A DNA stretch of 64,000 bases from Stenotrophomonas maltophilia (GCF_900186865.1 NZ_LT906480.1:824001-888000); one strand, 5' to 3'. Shown: positions 8,267 through 18,808, numbered from the stretch's first letter. Program-made: numbers and translations. Notes: a model not told the origin generated them from the sequence alone.

Positions 8267-8920
8267 CTAGCGGTCGAGCGCGTCGAGTTCGGCGCGATAT
8301 CGCTGCGCGTCGGATTGCTGCTGCGGATCGTTGCCGTGGTCGCGCAGCCAGGTTTCCAGCTCGCGGCGATAGTCCGCGCGGAAATCGGCATTACCCGGGC
8401 TGAAATGCAGCTTGCGTGCCGCCACCTCCACCCGCTCGCGCGCGCTGGCCCGGGCCTGGGCGACGCCGTGCGGGGATTCATTGGTGAGGATGACGAAGTT
8501 GCGTGGGAAGCCCGGCGTGTACTTGACCACGAACGGCTGGTCGCGCGCCGGGATACGGATGGCGTTTTCCAGCGGCCACAGCGAAGCGGTGTTGGTGTGG
8601 AACACCACGTCCACGTCGCGGCCCTCGGCGGTACGCAGCACCCCTTCGTAGCGCCAGATGTACTGTTCGTTGAGCGTGGAGCTGGTTCGCTCGGCCTTGA
8701 CGATCACCGCTTCACCACGCTCGCCCACCACGTTGAGGAAGGTGGCGTTGAGGAAGTGGCCGAGGAACATGTTGAGCATCGCCAGCGGGAACACCACGAT
8801 GGCGTAGCCCGGAAAGCGCCGCCACCACGAGACCAGCCCGGCCAGCACCATCGCTGCAAAGAACGTCAGCAGCGGATGCTGCGAGATGAACCAGAACAGG
8901 ACGGAGAGGGCGGTGATCAT
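8267..8920 (-). CDS. Conserved hypothetical protein with N-terminal membrane anchor
   Basis: A 217-residue protein with two hydrophobic helices (about residues 3-25 and 38-60) followed by a soluble domain of about 150 residues. The C-terminus is highly charged and probably helical. There is no recognisable catalytic motif. It is co-directional with the DUF6348-like gene, 51 bp upstream of that gene's start, and lies 43 bp after glnS. The three could form one transcript. Confidence 0.7.
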   Translation of the reverse strand: MITALSVLFWFISQHPLLTFFAAMVLAGLVSWWRRFPGYAIVVFPLAMLNMFLGHFLNATFLNVVGERGEAVIVKAERTSSTLNEQYIWRYEGVLRTAEGRDVDVVFHTNTASLWPLENAIRIPARDQPFVVKYTPGFPRNFVILTNESPHGVAQARASARERVEVAARKLHFSPGNADFRADYRRELETWLRDHGNDPQQQSDAQRYRAELDALDR

Positions 8921-8963
8921 TGTCGATGGCGTGCGGGCGCCGTGCTGGCGCCCGCGCAGGTCC

Positions 8964-10712
8964 TCAGGCCGACCAGGTATCGCGCAGGGTCACGCTGCGG
9001 TTGAACACCGGCTTGGCTTCGGTGTGGTCGCGGCGGTCGGCGACGAAGTAGCCGGTACGTTCGAACTGGAACGACTGCTCCGGCGCGGCGCTGGCCGCGG
9101 CCGGCTCGACATAGCCGGTGACGGTGCGGCGCGATTCCGGATTGAGGTAATCGCGGTAGGTCTTGCCTTCCGATTCATCATCCGGGTTCGGCACCGAGAA
9201 CAGGCGGTCGTACAGGCGGATCTCGGCCGGCACGCCATGCACGGCGCTGACCCAGTGGATGGTGCCCTTGACCTTGCGGTTGGCGCCTTCCATACCCGGA
9301 CGCGATTCCGGATCCAGCCAGCCGCGCAGCTCGGTGATGGTGCCGCCGGCATCCTTGATCACTTCGTCGCAGCGGATGATGCCGGCGCCGCGCAGGCGCA
9401 CTTCGCCACCCGGCACCAGGCGCTTCCAGCCCTTCGGCGGCACTTCGGCGAAGTCCTCGCGGTCGATCCACACTTCACGTGCGAACGGCACTTCGCGGCT
9501 GCCGAAGCTCTCGTCCTTCGGGTGGTTGCTGAAGGTCAGCTGTTCTTCATGGCCTTCCGGCAGGTTGGTCAGCACCAGCTTGACCGGATCGATCACTGCC
9601 ATGCGGCGCGGCGCGGCGCTGTCCAGGTCTTCGCGCAGCGCGCCTTCCAGCACGCTGAAGTCGATCAGCGAATTCTGCTTGCTGATGCCCACGCGCTCGG
9701 CGAACAGGCGCATCGCGGCCGGGGTGTAGCCACGGCGACGCAGGCCCTGCAGGGTCGGCATGCGCGGGTCTTCCCAGCCGTCCACCAGCTGCTCGGTGAC
9801 CAGCGCCATCAGCTTGCGCTTGCTCATCACCGTGTAGTTGATGTTCAGGCGCGAGAACTCGATCTGGCGCGGCTTGGCGGCTTCGCGCGGCAGGCCGGCA
9901 TCGACCAGCGGCTGGGTCAGCGCATCGTCATGGGCGAAATCGACGTTGTCCACGCACCAGTCGTACAGCGGGCGGTGGTCTTCGAACTCCAGCGTGCACA
10001 GCGAGTGGGTGATGCCCTCGATCGAATCACCCAGCGCGTGGGCGAAGTCGTACATCGGGTAGATCGGCCACGCGTTGCCGGTGTTCTGGTGCTCGACGTG
10101 CTTGATGCGGTACAGCGCCGGATCGCGCAGGTTGATGTTGCCGCTGGCCATGTCGATCTTCGCGCGAAGGGTGCGCGCGCCATCCGGGAACTCACCGGCG
10201 CGCATGCGGCGGAACAGGTCGAGGTTTTCCTCGACGCTGCGGTCGCGCCACGGCGACGGGCGGCCCGGCTCGGTGAGGGTGCCGCGGTAGGCGCGCACTT
10301 CCTCGGCCGACAGGTCGCAGACATAGGCCTTGCCCTGCTCGATCAGCTTTTCGGCGGCCAGGTAATAGGCCTGGAAGTAGTCCGAGGCGTGGCGCAGCTC
10401 GTTCCACTCGAAGCCCAGCCAGCGCACGTCGTCCTGGATCGCAGCCACGTATTCCGGGTCTTCCTTGGCCGGGTTGGTGTCGTCGAAGCGCAGGTTGCAG
10501 ACGCCGCTGAATTCGCCGGCGATGCCGAAGTTCAGGCAGATCGACTTGGCATGGCCGATGTGCAGGTAGCCGTTCGGCTCCGGCGGGAAGCGGGTCTTGA
10601 TCGCCTGGTGCTTTCCGCTGGCCAGGTCCTCGCGCACGATCTGGCGGATGAAATCGCGCTTCTCGTGGCTGTCGGCGGGGGTCTCGGGGCTGGCGGGGGT
10701 GTGCTCGGACAT
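8964..10712 (-). CDS. glnS: Glutaminyl-tRNA synthetase
   Basis: GlnRS charges tRNA-Gln with glutamine in the cytoplasm. The 582-residue protein has the class I HIGH signature inside [14 protein letters not shown] (near 42-55) and the KMSKS-equivalent VMSKRKL. The usual GlnRS C-terminal anticodon-binding barrels end with [10 protein letters not shown]. The N-terminus [21 protein letters not shown] is a short extension before the catalytic domain. The cognate tRNA-Gln gene is also in this window, at 51.7 kb. Confidence 0.97.
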   Translation of the reverse strand: MSEHTPASPETPADSHEKRDFIRQIVREDLASGKHQAIKTRFPPEPNGYLHIGHAKSICLNFGIAGEFSGVCNLRFDDTNPAKEDPEYVAAIQDDVRWLGFEWNELRHASDYFQAYYLAAEKLIEQGKAYVCDLSAEEVRAYRGTLTEPGRPSPWRDRSVEENLDLFRRMRAGEFPDGARTLRAKIDMASGNINLRDPALYRIKHVEHQNTGNAWPIYPMYDFAHALGDSIEGITHSLCTLEFEDHRPLYDWCVDNVDFAHDDALTQPLVDAGLPREAAKPRQIEFSRLNINYTVMSKRKLMALVTEQLVDGWEDPRMPTLQGLRRRGYTPAAMRLFAERVGISKQNSLIDFSVLEGALREDLDSAAPRRMAVIDPVKLVLTNLPEGHEEQLTFSNHPKDESFGSREVPFAREVWIDREDFAEVPPKGWKRLVPGGEVRLRGAGIIRCDEVIKDAGGTITELRGWLDPESRPGMEGANRKVKGTIHWVSAVHGVPAEIRLYDRLFSVPNPDDESEGKTYRDYLNPESRRTVTGYVEPAAASAAPEQSFQFERTGYFVADRRDHTEAKPVFNRSVTLRDTWSA

Positions 10713-10789
10713 GAGTCTGGGGCGAAAAAGGGCAGAAAGACCAACAGTCTAGCGCGTACGGGGCAGGGCTGCCCGGTGGGGTGTGGGGA

Positions 10790-10812
10790 TGCCGGCCAGC
10801 GGCCGGCACTAC
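10790..10812. repeat. SMAG element (inverted, ends CTAC)
   Basis: TGCCGGCCAGCGGCCGGCA palindrome followed by CTAC, the reverse form of GTAG-TGCCGGCCGCTGGCC. Confidence 0.85.
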
Positions 10813-10836
10813 CCAACTGCACGGCGGTCCACATTC

Positions 10837-10896
10837 CGCCGGCCCGCTGCCGGCGCTACCGGAAAGTGGATGGGTAGTGCCGGCCGCTGGCCGGCA
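10837..10896. repeat. Two further SMAG-type palindromes
   Basis: A GCCGGCCCGCTGCCGGC hairpin ends in CTAC at 10856-10859. A GTAG-led TGCCGGCCGCTGGCCGGCA copy follows at 10874-10896. With the copy at 10790 they form a cluster between glnS and the DUF2007 gene. Confidence 0.8.
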
Positions 10897-10971
10897 GAAC
10901 GGTCATGCGCCGTCACCACCACCATTCAGCCCCCGGGCGTATGCTGGAACCCTGTCCCACGGAGCCGCCGC

Positions 10972-11235
10972 ATGCACATCGTGTACAAGGCCGACAACCT
11001 GTTCGACGCCCACCTGGTCAAGCACGCGCTGGAAGATGCCGGCATCCCGGCCTTCGTGTTTGGCGAGCAGCTGCTGGGCGGCATGGGCGAGCTGCCGCTG
11101 TTCGGTGTGCTGCGGGTGGGAATCCCCGATGCGGCACGCCCGCAGGCCGAGGACATCGTGGCGGCGCTGGACTTGGGCCACGCGCCGGACGCCCCCATTT
11201 CAGATGCAGACGACATAGCCGGACTTCCGGCGTAG
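10972..11235 (+). CDS. DUF2007-family small protein
   Basis: An 87-residue protein starting MHIVYKADNLFDAHLVKHALED with an AGIPAFVFGEQLLGG segment. This layout is typical of DUF2007, small alpha/beta proteins similar to the PII-like or signal-transducing fold. Start ATG 10972 follows GGAGCC. The acidic tail (DAPISDADD) is probably disordered. It ends 9 bp before msrA, so co-transcription is likely. Function is unknown. Confidence 0.75.
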   Translation: MHIVYKADNLFDAHLVKHALEDAGIPAFVFGEQLLGGMGELPLFGVLRVGIPDAARPQAEDIVAALDLGHAPDAPISDADDIAGLPA

Positions 11236-11244
11236 GAGCGCATC

Positions 11245-11931
<687 letters not shown>

Positions 11932-12018
11932 CGCGCGGTGGTCCGCCTGCGGCGGGCAACGTCAACGGCTGAAAGCCAAAGCTAAAGCCAAGCGGCTCTG
12001 GTTTGCTGTGAGTTTGGC

Positions 12019-12116
12019 GGGACGGGTGCAGATGGCGGGACACGCCGTAAACCCGTCCTTGGGGGCTCGTCCACGGCATCCATGCCGTGGACGGTCCCGC
12101 CATCTGCACCCGTCCC
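12019..12116 (+). repeat. Composite inverted-repeat element A, 22-bp arms
   Basis: Perfect 22-bp arms at 12019-12040 and 12095-12116 enclose about 54 bp. The inner part has a block resembling ACGCCGTAAACCCGTCC and an inner hairpin GTCCACGGC-ATCCAT-GCCGTGGAC. It is followed by CTTCGACAG. It starts 88 nt after the msrA stop. Confidence 0.85.
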
Positions 12117-12182
12117 ACCTTCGACAGTTTTCCGGTGACGGTGGGCGAGAGCATTGGTTACTGACGAACTGAAGAAAGACAA

Positions 12183-12210
12183 AAAGGACGCGGCGTTCGC
12201 CGCGTCCTTT
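12183..12210. terminator. Probable bidirectional rho-independent terminator
   Basis: AAAGGACGCGG pairs with CCGCGTCCTTT around a CGTTCG loop. There is a T run to the right and an A run to the left, so it could stop transcription from either side of the msrA/tal interval. Confidence 0.7.
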
Positions 12211-12411
12211 TCGTTTGGTTCTGCAGTGCCTTCTGTAGAGCCGAAGGCAGCGGCAGGAGCCGCTGTCAACGTTGCTTGCGACGGCCCGGAGGGTGCCGGT
12301 CAGGACGACCGGCATAGCCATGCTCGGCTGCGAGCAAGCGAAGCGCGCGACCCGCTGTTGCTCTTCTTTCTTTCTTCCGTGGCGGGCGGCCGCAGGAAAT
12401 TGTCAGAGGGC

Positions 12412-12507
12412 GGGCGGGTTGGGTTCGCGGGGGTGTCCGCGGCATGGATGCCGCGGCCAAGCCCCCATGGACGGGTTCACGGCGTCCCCCGCGGACCCAA
12501 CCCGCCC
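12412..12507 (-). repeat. Composite inverted-repeat element B, 22-bp arms
   Basis: Arms at 12412-12433 and 12486-12507 pair with one mismatch. Read on the minus strand the interior shows GACGCCGTGAACCCGTCC and a hairpin around ATCCAT, as in element A, followed by the CTCTGACA flank. It starts 79 nt after the tal stop. Confidence 0.85.
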
Positions 12508-12585
12508 GACCCAGCACGGCTGTTGCTTCATGCCTTTCGCGACCAACCAACCTGCCACGAGGGGCTCAGCCGTTGGCAGTAATCC

Positions 12586-13542
12586 TCACAGTGCCGCGCG
12601 GATCCGCTCGCGCAGTGCGTCCAGATCCTTGGCAAACGCCTCGATGCCGGTCGCCAGCTTCTCGGTGGCCATCGGATCGGCCGCGAGGTCCGCCGCGAAC
12701 TTCGCCGCATCGATCGGGGTCACCGCCGCGCCTTCCGCTGCACCGGCCACCAGCTTGCGCGGCAGCTCGCCGTGGTCAGCGTCCAGCTTCTCCAGCAGGT
12801 CCGGCGAAATCGTCAGGCGGTCGCAGCCGGCCAGCGCTTCGATCTGCGCGGTCGAACGGAACGAGGCACCCATCACCACCGTCGGCGAACCGCGGCGCTT
12901 GAATTCGGCATACACGCCACGCACGAACTTCACGCCCGGGTCTTCGTCGATGGTGGCCGGGGTCTGGCCGTTGGCCACGTACCAATCGAGGATACGACCG
13001 ACGAACGGCGAGATCAGGAACGCGCCGGCTTCGCTGCAGGCCAGCGCCTGGGTCGGGTTGAAGATCAGGGTCAGGTTGCAGTCGATGCCCTCGGCCTGCA
13101 GGATGCGCGCGGCTTCCACGCCTTCCCAGGTCGCGGCGATCTTGATCAGGATCTTCTCGCGCGGCACGCCGGCATCGGCGTACATCTGGATGAACTGGCG
13201 GGCCTTGGCCACGGTGGCGGCGGTGTCGTGGGCCTGGTCGGCGTCCACTTCGGTGGACACGCGGCCCGGCACCAGCGTGCTCAGCAGCGCGCCGACGCCG
13301 ATGGTCAGGCGGTCGGCCACGGCGTGCACCACGGCTTCGCGGTCGCCACTCTGCTGGCGGCCCCAGGCCAGTTCGCGTTCGATCAGCTCGGCGTAGACCG
13401 GCAGGTCCAGCGCCTTCTTCACCAGGGTCGGATTGGTGGTGCAGTCCACCGGCTGCAGGCGCTTGATCGCCTCGTAGTCACCGGTATCGGCAACGACCAC
13501 GGACAGTTCGCGCAGCTGGGACAGTTTGGACGGGGTACTCAT
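12586..13542 (-). CDS. tal: Transaldolase
   Basis: Transaldolase moves dihydroxyacetone units in the non-oxidative pentose phosphate pathway. The 318-residue protein has the TTNPTLV motif early and the Schiff-base lysine in [29 protein letters not shown] and [10 protein letters not shown] are also family blocks. I chose ATG 13542 because CAGGAGCC precedes it by the right distance; the 17 extra upstream codons are not supported. rnk lies 50 bp upstream in the same direction. Confidence 0.95.
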   Translation of the reverse strand: MSTPSKLSQLRELSVVVADTGDYEAIKRLQPVDCTTNPTLVKKALDLPVYAELIERELAWGRQQSGDREAVVHAVADRLTIGVGALLSTLVPGRVSTEVDADQAHDTAATVAKARQFIQMYADAGVPREKILIKIAATWEGVEAARILQAEGIDCNLTLIFNPTQALACSEAGAFLISPFVGRILDWYVANGQTPATIDEDPGVKFVRGVYAEFKRRGSPTVVMGASFRSTAQIEALAGCDRLTISPDLLEKLDADHGELPRKLVAGAAEGAAVTPIDAAKFAADLAADPMATEKLATGIEAFAKDLDALRERIRAAL

Positions 13543-13592
13543 TACGGCTCCTGGTGCAGGGGGATCGAATCGCGCGCGGTGCGCAGCGGTCA

Positions 13593-13997
13593 TCAGGGGC
13601 GGTCGTTGTGGACCGCAGTCACGCGCAGGCGCAGCTTGCGGCCGCCGGGCGCGTTCCAGTCGATGCTCTGGCCGATCGAAAGGCCGAGCAGGGCACTGCC
13701 GACCGGGGCCAGCACGGAAACCTTGCCTTCATCGACGTTGGCTTCGCGGGGGAAGACCAGGGTCAGGACGTGCTTCTCGCCCGACACTTCATCTTCGCAC
13801 TCCACGCGCGAATGCATCATGACGATGCCTTCGGGAATCTGGTCCGGTGCCAGCACGGTGGCCCGGTTGAGTTCTTCAGCAAGCGCGAGCGCGGCAGGCG
13901 TCTGGCTCAGCGCAGGGGATTCGAGCATGGCGTCCAGGCGGTCCATGTCGAAGGTGGAAACGGTGATCGACGGCGGCAGGCCGCTGGCGGTACTCAT
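13593..13997 (-). CDS. rnk: Nucleoside diphosphate kinase regulator Rnk (GreA/GreB-like)
   Basis: Rnk-type proteins bind RNA polymerase through a GreA-like C-terminal domain and in other species influence nucleotide pools and exopolysaccharide. The 134-residue protein has an N-terminal short helical part ([19 protein letters not shown]). The C-terminal FKBP-like domain includes [22 protein letters not shown]. Start ATG 13997 has AAGGAGC upstream. Placement before tal is likely only an operon coincidence. Confidence 0.85.
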   Translation of the reverse strand: MSTASGLPPSITVSTFDMDRLDAMLESPALSQTPAALALAEELNRATVLAPDQIPEGIVMMHSRVECEDEVSGEKHVLTLVFPREANVDEGKVSVLAPVGSALLGLSIGQSIDWNAPGGRKLRLRVTAVHNDRP

Positions 13998-14120
13998 GGT
14001 GAAGCTCCTTGGTTGAAAGCCATGCAAAAGGCGGCACCTGCTGGCGCCGCCTGTCTGTATTGTGGGGACAAATGCGGCCGGAATCGACTCCTGCCGATTC
14101 CAGGCCGGTGCTGCGGGGGT

Positions 14121-15083
14121 TCAGCCGTTCAGGGCGGGGCCGGGCAGAGCAGTCGCTTCGCCGGTGGCATTCACCGCATCAAGGGTGAACAGCGCCTGCG
14201 GCAGGCGCTTGAACTGGTCGGCCAGTTCCATCAGGAAGTCGTTCATGGCCGAGCTGCGGCGCCAGATCATGGCGATGCGACGGCTGGGACGGCCCTCGCC
14301 GGTGAAGTCGAGCAGGCGGATGTTGTTCGAGCGCGGCACCGGCGGCTGCACCGACAGGCTGGGCAGCAGGGTGATGCCGACATCGGCGGCAACCATCTGC
14401 CGCAGCGTCTCCAGGCTGGTGGCGCGGAACTCGGACTTCTCGTTGGCGCCGAACAGGCGGCACACTTCCAGCGCCTGGTCGCGCAGGCAGTGGCCATCTT
14501 CCAGCAGCAGCAGCTTCTGCGTGGCCAGTTCCTGCACATCCAGGTGTTCGCGCCGGGCCAGCGGGTGGCGCCCGGACACCGCCAGCAGGAACGGTTCCTC
14601 GAACAGGAACTCGGCATGCAGCTGGTCGTCGATCACCGGCAGCGCCAGCAACGCAGCATCCAGCTTGCCTTCGCGCAGGCGGTCCAGCAGCACGTCGCTC
14701 TTTTCCTCGACCAGCAGCAGTTCCAGCTCCGGGAAGCGCTCACGGATGCGTGGGATCACATGCGGCAGCAGGTACGGACCGAGGGTCGGGAAGATCCCCA
14801 GGCGCACCGTCCCGGCTTCCGGGTCGCGGCTGCGTCGCGCCGCTTCCTTCAGCTGCTCCACTTCGGACACGATCACCCGTGCCCGTGCCGCCGCTTCCTG
14901 GCCGGCCGGGGTCAGCATCACCTTGCGCGGTGCGCGTTCCACCAGCGGCAGGCCCAGTTCTTCTTCCAGCTTGCGGATCTGCGTGGACAGCGTGGGCTGG
15001 CTGACAAAGCAGGAGGCGGCAGCCCGGCCGAAATGCTTGTGGTCGGCCAGGGCTACCAGGTACTTCAGATCACGTAGGTTCAT
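14121..15083 (-). CDS. oxyR: Peroxide-sensing regulator OxyR
   Basis: A LysR-family regulator of 320 residues with an N-terminal HTH (AASCFVSQPTLSTQIRKLEEELG). The two redox cysteines, Cys199 and Cys208 in GHCLRDQALEVC, fall at the same positions as in E. coli OxyR. It would be oxidised by hydrogen peroxide to a disulfide form that activates ahpC, ahpF and catalase genes. It lies 85 bp downstream of ahpF in the same direction, so induction of ahpC-ahpF could also raise OxyR levels. The C-terminal tail past residue 300 is longer than in E. coli. Confidence 0.95.
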   Translation of the reverse strand: MNLRDLKYLVALADHKHFGRAAASCFVSQPTLSTQIRKLEEELGLPLVERAPRKVMLTPAGQEAAARARVIVSEVEQLKEAARRSRDPEAGTVRLGIFPTLGPYLLPHVIPRIRERFPELELLLVEEKSDVLLDRLREGKLDAALLALPVIDDQLHAEFLFEEPFLLAVSGRHPLARREHLDVQELATQKLLLLEDGHCLRDQALEVCRLFGANEKSEFRATSLETLRQMVAADVGITLLPSLSVQPPVPRSNNIRLLDFTGEGRPSRRIAMIWRRSSAMNDFLMELADQFKRLPQALFTLDAVNATGEATALPGPALNG

Positions 15084-15168
15084 CCTTACACCCCAGGGGT
15101 AACGGACCGGCTGACGGCATGGTTACCCGACAGGCAGACAATGTTCCCGGTGATCTGGGAACGGTGGA

Positions 15169-16761
15169 TCAGGCCGCTTCAGCAACGGCACCGCTGCTGT
15201 TGCTCACCGACGAGCGGATCAGGTGGTCGAACGCGCTCAGTGCGGCGGTCGAACCGGCGCCCATGGCGATGATGATCTGCTTGTAGGGTACCGTCGTGCA
15301 ATCGCCAGCAGCGAACACACCCGGCAGATTGGTCTGGCCGCGGTCGTCGATGACGACCTCGCCACGCGGCGACAGCGCCACCACATCCTTCAGCCACTCG
15401 GTGTTGGGCAGCAGGCCGATCTGCACGAAGATGCCTTCCAGCTCGACGCGGTGGGCGTCGCCGCCGACGCGGTCCTTGTAGACCAGGCCGGTGACACGGC
15501 TGCCGTCGCCCAGCACTTCGGTGGTCTGTGCGCTGGTCAGCACGGTGACATTGGCCAGGCTGCGCAGCTTCTTCTGCAGCACTTCATCGGCGCGCAGGCT
15601 GGAATCGAACTCCAGCAGGGTTACATGCGACACGATGCCGGCCAGGTCGATGGCCGCTTCCACGCCGGAGTTGCCGCCGCCGATCACCGCCACGCGCTTG
15701 CCCTTGAACAGCGGGCCGTCGCAGTGCGGGCAGTAGGCCACGCCCTTGTTGCGGTACTGGTCTTCGCCCGGCACGTTCATCTGCCGCCAGCGTGCGCCGG
15801 TGGACAGGATCACCGAACGCGACTTCAGCACTGCGCCATTCTCCAGCTGCACCTGCACCAGGCCGTCTTCACCGGCCGGCACCAGCGCGCTGGCGCGCTG
15901 CAGGTTCATGATGTCCACCTCGTACTCGCGCACGTGCTGTTCCAGTGCCGTGGCCAGCTTCGGGCCTTCGGTCTCCTTCACCGAAATGAAGTTCTCGATG
16001 GCCATGGTGTCCAGCACCTGGCCACCGAAACGCTCGGCGGCGATGCCGGTGCGGATGCCCTTGCGTGCGGCGTAGATCGCCGCTGCAGCACCGGCCGGGC
16101 CAGCGCCCACCACCAGCACGTCGAAGGCGTCCTTGGCGGCGATCTTCTCGGCATCGCGCTTGCTGGCATTGGTGTCCAGCTTGGCCACGATCTGCTCGAG
16201 GGTCATGCGGCCCTGGTCGAACACTTCGCCGTTGAGGTACACGGTCGGCACCGACATGATCTCGCGCTTCTCGACTTCGTCCTGGAACAGGGCACCGTCG
16301 ATGGCCACGTGCTGGATGCGCGGGTTGAGCACCGCCGCCAGGTTCAGCGCCTGCACCACGTCCGGGCAGTTCTGGCAGGACAGCGAGAAGTAGGTTTCGA
16401 ACCTGTACTCGCCTTCCAGGTTCTGCACCTGCTCGATCAGCTCGGCGGTGGCCTTGGACGGATGACCGCCCACCTGCAGCAGCGCCAGCACCAGCGAGGT
16501 GAACTCATGGCCCATCGGAAGGCCGGCGAAGGTCAGGTGGATGTCCTGGCCCGGGGTGCCCAGGTCGAAGGACGGCACGCGGCCCTGGCCATCGCGCAGC
16601 ACCTGCAGCGAGATCTTGTCCGACAGGCTTTCCAGGGTCTGCAGCAGTTCCAGCATCTCCTGCGACTTGGCGCCGTCGTCGGCGTGCGCGGTGATCTGGA
16701 TCGGGCGGGTCACGCGCTCCAGATAGGTCTTCAGCTGCGACTGCAGGTTGGCGTCCAACAT
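15169..16761 (-). CDS. ahpF: Alkyl hydroperoxide reductase subunit F
   Basis: AhpF is the NADH:peroxiredoxin reductase that recycles AhpC. The 530-residue protein has an N-terminal double thioredoxin-fold domain with Cys129-Cys132 (SCQNC). The FAD/NAD pyridine nucleotide-disulfide reductase part follows ([18 protein letters not shown] and CPHCDGP). Start ATG 16761 has AGGAGAAG in front; the 39 additional upstream codons are not expected. Between ahpC and ahpF is a 19-bp inverted repeat that could partly uncouple the two. Confidence 0.96.
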   Translation of the reverse strand: MLDANLQSQLKTYLERVTRPIQITAHADDGAKSQEMLELLQTLESLSDKISLQVLRDGQGRVPSFDLGTPGQDIHLTFAGLPMGHEFTSLVLALLQVGGHPSKATAELIEQVQNLEGEYRFETYFSLSCQNCPDVVQALNLAAVLNPRIQHVAIDGALFQDEVEKREIMSVPTVYLNGEVFDQGRMTLEQIVAKLDTNASKRDAEKIAAKDAFDVLVVGAGPAGAAAAIYAARKGIRTGIAAERFGGQVLDTMAIENFISVKETEGPKLATALEQHVREYEVDIMNLQRASALVPAGEDGLVQVQLENGAVLKSRSVILSTGARWRQMNVPGEDQYRNKGVAYCPHCDGPLFKGKRVAVIGGGNSGVEAAIDLAGIVSHVTLLEFDSSLRADEVLQKKLRSLANVTVLTSAQTTEVLGDGSRVTGLVYKDRVGGDAHRVELEGIFVQIGLLPNTEWLKDVVALSPRGEVVIDDRGQTNLPGVFAAGDCTTVPYKQIIIAMGAGSTAALSAFDHLIRSSVSNSSGAVAEAA

Positions 16762-16833
16762 CGGTCTTCTCCTGGCTTCAGGCAAACAGGGGGCGTGGCA
16801 CCGCTGTACAAGGTAGCGGACCAGCTGGGGGTA

Positions 16834-16912
16834 GGGGTGAACCCAAGACAGCGACCGTGGAAGGGGCTGGCTGGCCAAGGCGGGCGAGCGTTGGCTGTCT
16901 TGGGTTCACCCC
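16834..16912. repeat. 19-bp perfect inverted repeat between ahpC and ahpF
   Basis: GGGGTGAACCCAAGACAGC at 16834-16852 pairs perfectly with 16894-16912 around a 41-nt loop. There is no U tract, so it is a possible attenuator, mRNA processing site or dispersed repeat. It lies 73 nt after the ahpC stop. Confidence 0.8.
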
Positions 16913-16984
16913 CACGCCGGTAGGGCACCGGCATGGGGATGAAGGGCGCGCCGTGGCGTGGGGCCACGGCAGGCCGGTACTGCG

Positions 16985-17548
16985 TTAGATCTTGCCGACC
17001 AGGTCCAGCGACGGGGTCAGGGTCTTCTCACCTTCCTTCCACTTGGCCGGGCACACCTGGTTCGGGTTGGCGGCGGTGAACTGGGCAGCCTTCAGCTTGC
17101 GCAGGGTTTCGGACACGTCACGGGCGATCTCGTTGGAGTGGATCTCCAGGGTCTTGATCACGCCTTCCGGGTTGATGATGAAGGTGCCGCGCAGGGCCAG
17201 GCCTTCTTCCGGAATGTGCACGCCGAAGGCGTTGGTCAGCTGGTGGGTCGGGTCGCCGACCAGCGGGAACTGGGCCTTGCCGACGGCCGGCGAGGTTTCG
17301 TGCCACACCTTGTGCGAGAAGTGGGTATCGGTGGTGACGATGTAGACCTCGGCGCCAGCCTTCTTGAACTCGGCGTAATGGTCAGCCGCGTCTTCGATCT
17401 CGGTCGGGCAGTTGAAGGTGAAGGCGGCCGGCATGAAGATCAGGACGGACCACTGGCCCTTCAGGCTGGCGTCGGAAACCTTGATGAACTCGCCATTGTG
17501 GTAAGCGTTGGCTTCGAACGGCTGGATCTGGGTGTTGATCAGGGACAT
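16985..17548 (-). CDS. ahpC: Alkyl hydroperoxide reductase subunit C (peroxiredoxin)
   Basis: A typical 2-Cys peroxiredoxin of 187 residues. The peroxidatic Cys47 is in FTFNCPTE and the resolving Cys166 in VCPAKW. It reduces hydrogen peroxide and organic hydroperoxides with electrons from AhpF. RBS AGAGGAAAA precedes ATG 17548. The upstream region carries an OxyR-like half site and a plausible sigma-70 promoter. Order on the minus strand is ahpC, ahpF, oxyR. Confidence 0.97.
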   Translation of the reverse strand: MSLINTQIQPFEANAYHNGEFIKVSDASLKGQWSVLIFMPAAFTFNCPTEIEDAADHYAEFKKAGAEVYIVTTDTHFSHKVWHETSPAVGKAQFPLVGDPTHQLTNAFGVHIPEEGLALRGTFIINPEGVIKTLEIHSNEIARDVSETLRKLKAAQFTAANPNQVCPAKWKEGEKTLTPSLDLVGKI

Positions 17549-17592
17549 CGTTTTTCCTCTGGTGAAGGGGAGTGGGTGAATCGACAGGAGCT

Positions 17593-17658
17593 AGGTTACC
17601 GACTCGCTGGCGATAAGAACAATCCATTGATTGCATCTATTTGATAGATGGAGTCTAT
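17593..17658 (-). promoter_or_regulatory. Probable OxyR-controlled ahpC promoter
   Basis: ATAG-N7-CTAT at 17644-17658 exactly matches half of the OxyR consensus; the second half is weak. Downstream on the minus strand are TTGTTC (17622-17617) and, 18 bp on, TAACCT (17598-17593). These are acceptable -35 and -10 boxes with the operator just upstream. Confidence 0.5.
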
Positions 17659-17813
17659 CATTTGGTCATGAGCAGGCACTGAACCTTGCCGCTCCCATCC
17701 TGCAACTGACTGTGTGACAAGGGAAATCTCCCGGAGGCGCGGAAAGGGGCCGATAGCCCCTCCTTATTCCCTCCGGCAGAACCTGAACGGATTGCAGCTT
17801 TTTGTAGTGTCGA

Positions 17814-17893
17814 GCCACGCTCGACTGCGGATCTCTGGAACCGAGCCCATGCTCCGCTGTTCCAGAAGCAGCCGAGCATGGGCACGGCTCTAC
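17814..17893. repeat. SMAG dimer (GTAG...CTAC)
   Basis: Two GTAG-type palindromes in inverted orientation, one built on TCGAGCCACGCTCGA and the other on GAGCATGGGCACGGCTC, end in CTCTAC just before prmC. Confidence 0.75.
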
Positions 17894-17902
17894 AATTGCG
17901 GC

Positions 17903-18760
17903 ATGTCTTTCCAAACCGATCCCACCCTGCGCCAGATCGTGGCCGAGGCCAGTGCCCGTCTCGGCGGCATCGAAGCCCGCCACGAGGCTGAACTGCTGCT
18001 GCTGCATGTACTGGACCGCCCGCGCAGCTGGCTGTTCGCCCACGCCACCGATCCGCTGGCCGCCAATGACCAGGCCGCCTTCGAGGCGTTGCTGGCCCGC
18101 CGCGTGGCCGGTGAGCCGGTGGCCTACCTGACCGGCCGTCGCGGATTCTGGACGCTGGACCTGGAGGTCGACCCGGCCACGCTGATCCCGCGTCCGGAAA
18201 CCGAGCTGCTGGTCGAGCTGGCGCTGGAGCGCCTGCCGCCAGACCAGTCGCTGCAGCTGGCCGACCTGGGCACCGGCAGTGGTGCGATTGCACTGGCACT
18301 GGCCAGCGAACGGCCGCAGGCGCAGGTGCTGGCCACCGACGCCAGCCCGGGCGCGCTGGCCGTGGCCGCGCGCAATGCCGCCCGCCATGATCTGCGCAAC
18401 GTCCGCTTCGCCGAAGGCGGGCACGACTGGTATGCGCCGCTGCAGTGCGCGCGTTTTGATCTGATTGCCAGCAACCCGCCGTACATCGCCAGCGACGATC
18501 CGCATCTGGAGCAGGGTGACCTGCGCTTCGAGCCGGCCACCGCACTGGCCTCGGGTCCGGATGGCCTGGACGACATCCGCCGCATCGTCGACGGTGGCCA
18601 GGCCCACCTGCTGCCCGGCGGCTGGCTGCTGATCGAGCACGGTTGGGACCAGGGCGAGGCGATCCGCGCGCTGTTCGAGGCGGCGGGGTTTGCCGAGGTG
18701 CAGACCGTGCCGGATCTGGAGCAGCGCGACCGCATCACCCTGGGCCGGCGTCCGGCCTAG
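17903..18760 (+). CDS. prmC: Peptide chain release factor N5-glutamine methyltransferase PrmC
   Basis: PrmC methylates the glutamine of the GGQ motif in release factors RF1 and RF2. The 285-residue protein has the N-terminal helical domain, the SAM motif [15 protein letters not shown] and the substrate motif NPPY (ASNPPYIAS). YLTGRRGFW and PRPETE are also family hallmarks. Start ATG 17903 was chosen over the upstream open frame because that segment overlaps a SMAG dimer. Its substrate gene prfA is elsewhere in the window (46-47 kb), not adjacent as in many species. Confidence 0.95.
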   Translation: MSFQTDPTLRQIVAEASARLGGIEARHEAELLLLHVLDRPRSWLFAHATDPLAANDQAAFEALLARRVAGEPVAYLTGRRGFWTLDLEVDPATLIPRPETELLVELALERLPPDQSLQLADLGTGSGAIALALASERPQAQVLATDASPGALAVAARNAARHDLRNVRFAEGGHDWYAPLQCARFDLIASNPPYIASDDPHLEQGDLRFEPATALASGPDGLDDIRRIVDGGQAHLLPGGWLLIEHGWDQGEAIRALFEAAGFAEVQTVPDLEQRDRITLGRRPA

Positions 18761-18808
18761 AATGGAGGTTCTCCTGCCCCGGCAGGGCATCACCCTGGAG
18801 CTGCAAGC

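Larger units (their letters stand above)
11932..12585. other. 654-bp gene-free region between convergent msrA and tal
   Basis: The region holds two composite inverted-repeat elements (12019-12116 and 12412-12507) with a terminator-like hairpin between them (12183-12210). Short open frames here lack ribosome-binding sites and run through the palindromes, so I call no gene. Confidence 0.8.

Noticed and set aside
8886..10877. 663-codon plus-strand frame opposite glnS
   Set aside because: Shadow frame; glnS is unmistakable on the minus strand.
11932..12582. Short plus-strand frames between msrA and tal
   Set aside because: They cross the terminator and the composite palindromes; no motif or ribosome-binding site supports them.
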